From CAZBQG01 sp964493945 (lineage in GTDB: Bacteria > Pseudomonadota > Alphaproteobacteria > Rhodospirillales > UBA2165), in the NCBI GenBank assembly GCA_964493945.1, contig CAZBQG010000089.1:1-15751 (forward strand): a stretch of 15,751 bases of DNA, read 5' to 3'. The translations under genes were made by a program, and so were the position numbers. The stretch's first letter is position 1. Every line of letters starts with the position of its first letter. Under the pieces are notes generated by a model that did not search any database, had not been told where the DNA came from, and saw only the letters and a list, made by a program, of their open reading frames with translations. Positions 14,084 through 15,751 of the stretch are shown here, in pieces.

Positions 14084-15646
14084 ATGTCTGCTGTGCCCAT
14101 CGGAATGCCCGCCCAGGATTTGACTCCAGGTCTGCCTGATTACCCGACCATGCTCCATGCCCTGGCCCATGCGGCCAGCGAAGTGCCCGACCGGGTGGCG
14201 CTGATCTGCGAGGATAAATCCATCACCTATGCCCAATATGGCCGTGCCGTTGCCGGGTTTGCCAGGCGGCTCCGGCAATTGAGCGCACCCGGCGAGCGGG
14301 TAGCCATCATCATGGACAATTCTATCGAAACCGCGGTAGCGGCCATGGGCGGCATGGCGGCGGGCGCTCAGATCGCACTCATAAATCCGGGCTATACGGA
14401 TCATGAAATGACGCCGCTGCTAAAAGATTGCGAGCCGCGTATTCTGCTTTGCGCCAAACCCATGTTCGACCGCGCCCTGGAGCGGGCCGGCAAGCTGGGC
14501 ATCTCCCATGTGGTGGTGCTGGGCGAAGGCGGCCATAAGCTTGAAGACTGGATTGATGACGAGAGCCTGGTGCTGGAAGAGGACGGCATGCCGGCGCCGG
14601 AGGATCTTTCGGCCATGTTTTTCACCGGCGGCACCACGGGCCTGCCCAAAGGCGCCGAACACACTCATGCCATGATGAGTATCTTTTGCCGCCAGATCAC
14701 ATCCCAATGGGCGCTGGATTTCGATACGGAACGCATTTTGTCCGTCGCCCCCATGTTCCATATCTGGGGCCATCATTTCGTCAATATCATGCCCTTATAT
14801 TTGCGCGCCACCCTGGTCATCGTGCCCGTCTACAAGCCGGACATCGTGCTGGAAGCGTTCGAGCGCCATGCCATCACCACCTTTGCCGGGGGGCCGCCCG
14901 CCATTTATTATGGTTTGCTGGGTAACCCTGACATCGACAGTACGGATTTTTCGTCACTTAAATATTGCCTGTCGGGCGGCGCGGCCTGTCCTGAAAACCT
15001 GCTCACCAGTTGGGAGGAAAAGACCGGTTGCGCCATGCTGGAAGGCTGCGGCATGTCAGAAGGCGCGCCGATCTCGTGCAATCCCACCCATGGCCAGCGC
15101 AAGTTCATGTCTATTGGGCTGGTCCCGCCTCTGACCGAATTGAACATCGTGGATCTGGAAACCGGAACCCAGGTTCTGGCGCCTGGCGAGCGGGGAGAGT
15201 TGCGCGCCAAAGGGCCCCAATTCACCCAAAGTTACCGCAACCGGGCCGAAGAGACGGCGGGCGCCGTGCGCGACGGGTGGCTCTATACGGGCGATGTAGG
15301 CTATTTCGATGAGGATGGATTTTTGTTTCTGGTGGACCGCAAGAAAGAGCTGATCATGGTCGGCGGCTTCAACGTTTATCCCCGGGAAATAGACGAGGTG
15401 CTGCACAGCCACCCGGCCATTCATGAAGCCGCCAGCGTTGGCGTACCCGACGATTTCAGGGGCGAAGTGGTCAAGGCCTGCGTCGCCTTGAAACCGGGCG
15501 AGACACTCAACGAAAAAGAGTTGATCCTCTACTGCAAGGAAAAACTGATCGATTACAAGGTGCCGCGCTCAGTGGAATTCATGGATGAATTGCCCAAGAC
15601 GGGCCCCGGCAAGATCGACAAGCTGACCCTCAAGGGGAAGCGCTAG
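14084..15646 (+). CDS. AMP-dependent acyl-CoA synthetase/ligase
   Basis: This 520-residue class I acyl-CoA ligase (FadD/LcfB-like) carries FFTGGTTGLPKG (179-190, phosphate-binding loop), EGCGMSEGAP (adenine-site region), GWLYTGDVGYFDEDGF with DRKKELIMVGGFNVYP (hinge and CoA-site region) and Lys510 in KTGPGKIDK (catalytic lysine). The strong ribosome binding site GGAG (14071-14074), overlapping the stop of the amidohydrolase, is 9 bases before the ATG and fixes the start. It belongs to a different ANL subgroup from the 628-residue ligase in the same operon: it is shorter, with a normal C-terminus and a different active-site context, so the two probably activate different acids or act at different steps. 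It is the last complete gene of the window. Confidence 0.93.
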   Translation: MSAVPIGMPAQDLTPGLPDYPTMLHALAHAASEVPDRVALICEDKSITYAQYGRAVAGFARRLRQLSAPGERVAIIMDNSIETAVAAMGGMAAGAQIALINPGYTDHEMTPLLKDCEPRILLCAKPMFDRALERAGKLGISHVVVLGEGGHKLEDWIDDESLVLEEDGMPAPEDLSAMFFTGGTTGLPKGAEHTHAMMSIFCRQITSQWALDFDTERILSVAPMFHIWGHHFVNIMPLYLRATLVIVPVYKPDIVLEAFERHAITTFAGGPPAIYYGLLGNPDIDSTDFSSLKYCLSGGAACPENLLTSWEEKTGCAMLEGCGMSEGAPISCNPTHGQRKFMSIGLVPPLTELNIVDLETGTQVLAPGERGELRAKGPQFTQSYRNRAEETAGAVRDGWLYTGDVGYFDEDGFLFLVDRKKELIMVGGFNVYPREIDEVLHSHPAIHEAASVGVPDDFRGEVVKACVALKPGETLNEKELILYCKEKLIDYKVPRSVEFMDELPKTGPGKIDKLTLKGKR

Positions 15647-15751
15647 GGAACCGCCATCTGGAATGGCCTGCCGATGATTGGACGAATAAATCTCGTCACC
15701 CCCGCGCAGGAGCGTGTGAAGGAATTGCTTTTGGGCGTGGTTTGTGATTCT

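Noticed and set aside
13514..14404. A 296-codon open frame on the - strand
   Set aside because: It is antisense to the amidohydrolase remains and the start of the second ligase, with shadow-type composition and no ribosome binding site or domain.
15653..15667. GCCAT-CTGGA-ATGGC hairpin after the last ligase as a terminator
   Set aside because: The stem is 5 bp and no T-run follows; it could occur by chance.
15674..15751. Open frame from ATG 15674 to the window end (MIGRINLVTPAQERVKELLL...)
   Set aside because: There are only 26 codons, no clear ribosome binding site and no recognisable family. It could be the start of another gene but cannot be supported from this window.

Overview
The window looks like part of an alphaproteobacterial chromosome, possibly a Rhodospirillales-type organism. 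That placement is an inference from about 60% GC, from the protein families and from the style of the sequences; no rRNA or other phylogenetic marker is present. Gene density is high. No tRNA, rRNA, CRISPR array, insertion sequence or integrase was seen.

Region 1 (1-5859) is a respiratory module in two convergent halves. On the + strand are a 53-residue single-span membrane protein (61-222), a four-helix b-type cytochrome of the formate-dehydrogenase gamma type (225-893) and an unrecognised acidic 137-residue protein (922-1335). On the - strand, meeting them with only 3 bases between stop codons, is a tightly coupled three-gene operon: a 952-residue molybdopterin oxidoreductase without a Tat signal (5859-3001), a four-cluster ferredoxin-like subunit (3004-2273) and a DmsC-type anchor (2265-1339). 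Gene order, sizes, cytoplasmic orientation and the probable Cys molybdenum ligand fit SoeABC, the cytoplasmic sulfite:quinone oxidoreductase. A good sigma70-type promoter and an upstream dyad precede soeA in an AT-rich spacer (5860-6069).

Region 2 (6070-7902, - strand) is a folate C1 pair: metF (methylenetetrahydrofolate reductase) followed by purU (formyltetrahydrofolate deformylase). Together with a FolD-type enzyme, not present here, they could carry methyl-THF to formate. Just upstream of metF (7909 to about 8050) lies what may be the 3' remnant of another gene.

Region 3 (8083-15646, + strand) is a compact CoA-thioester catabolic operon. It runs: acyl-CoA dehydrogenase (small-subunit type), enoyl-CoA hydratase/isomerase, AMP-forming acyl-CoA ligase, acyl-CoA dehydrogenase (large-subunit type), an ACMSD-family amidohydrolase broken by a frameshift and an in-frame TGA, and a second acyl-CoA ligase. 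The first four genes overlap by 1 to 8 bases. The pair of dehydrogenases resembles heteromeric alpha2beta2 enzymes such as PimC/PimD or FadE28/FadE29, so activation, dehydrogenation and hydration of a carboxylic acid is the likely theme. The substrate cannot be read from the sequence.

The most interesting points are the sulfite-oxidising module facing an uncharacterised cytochrome b/small-protein module, the sulfite + C1-folate + acyl-CoA combination in one locus, the recently broken amidohydrolase whose metal ligands are all still encoded, and the possible gene remnant at the metF/operon junction.
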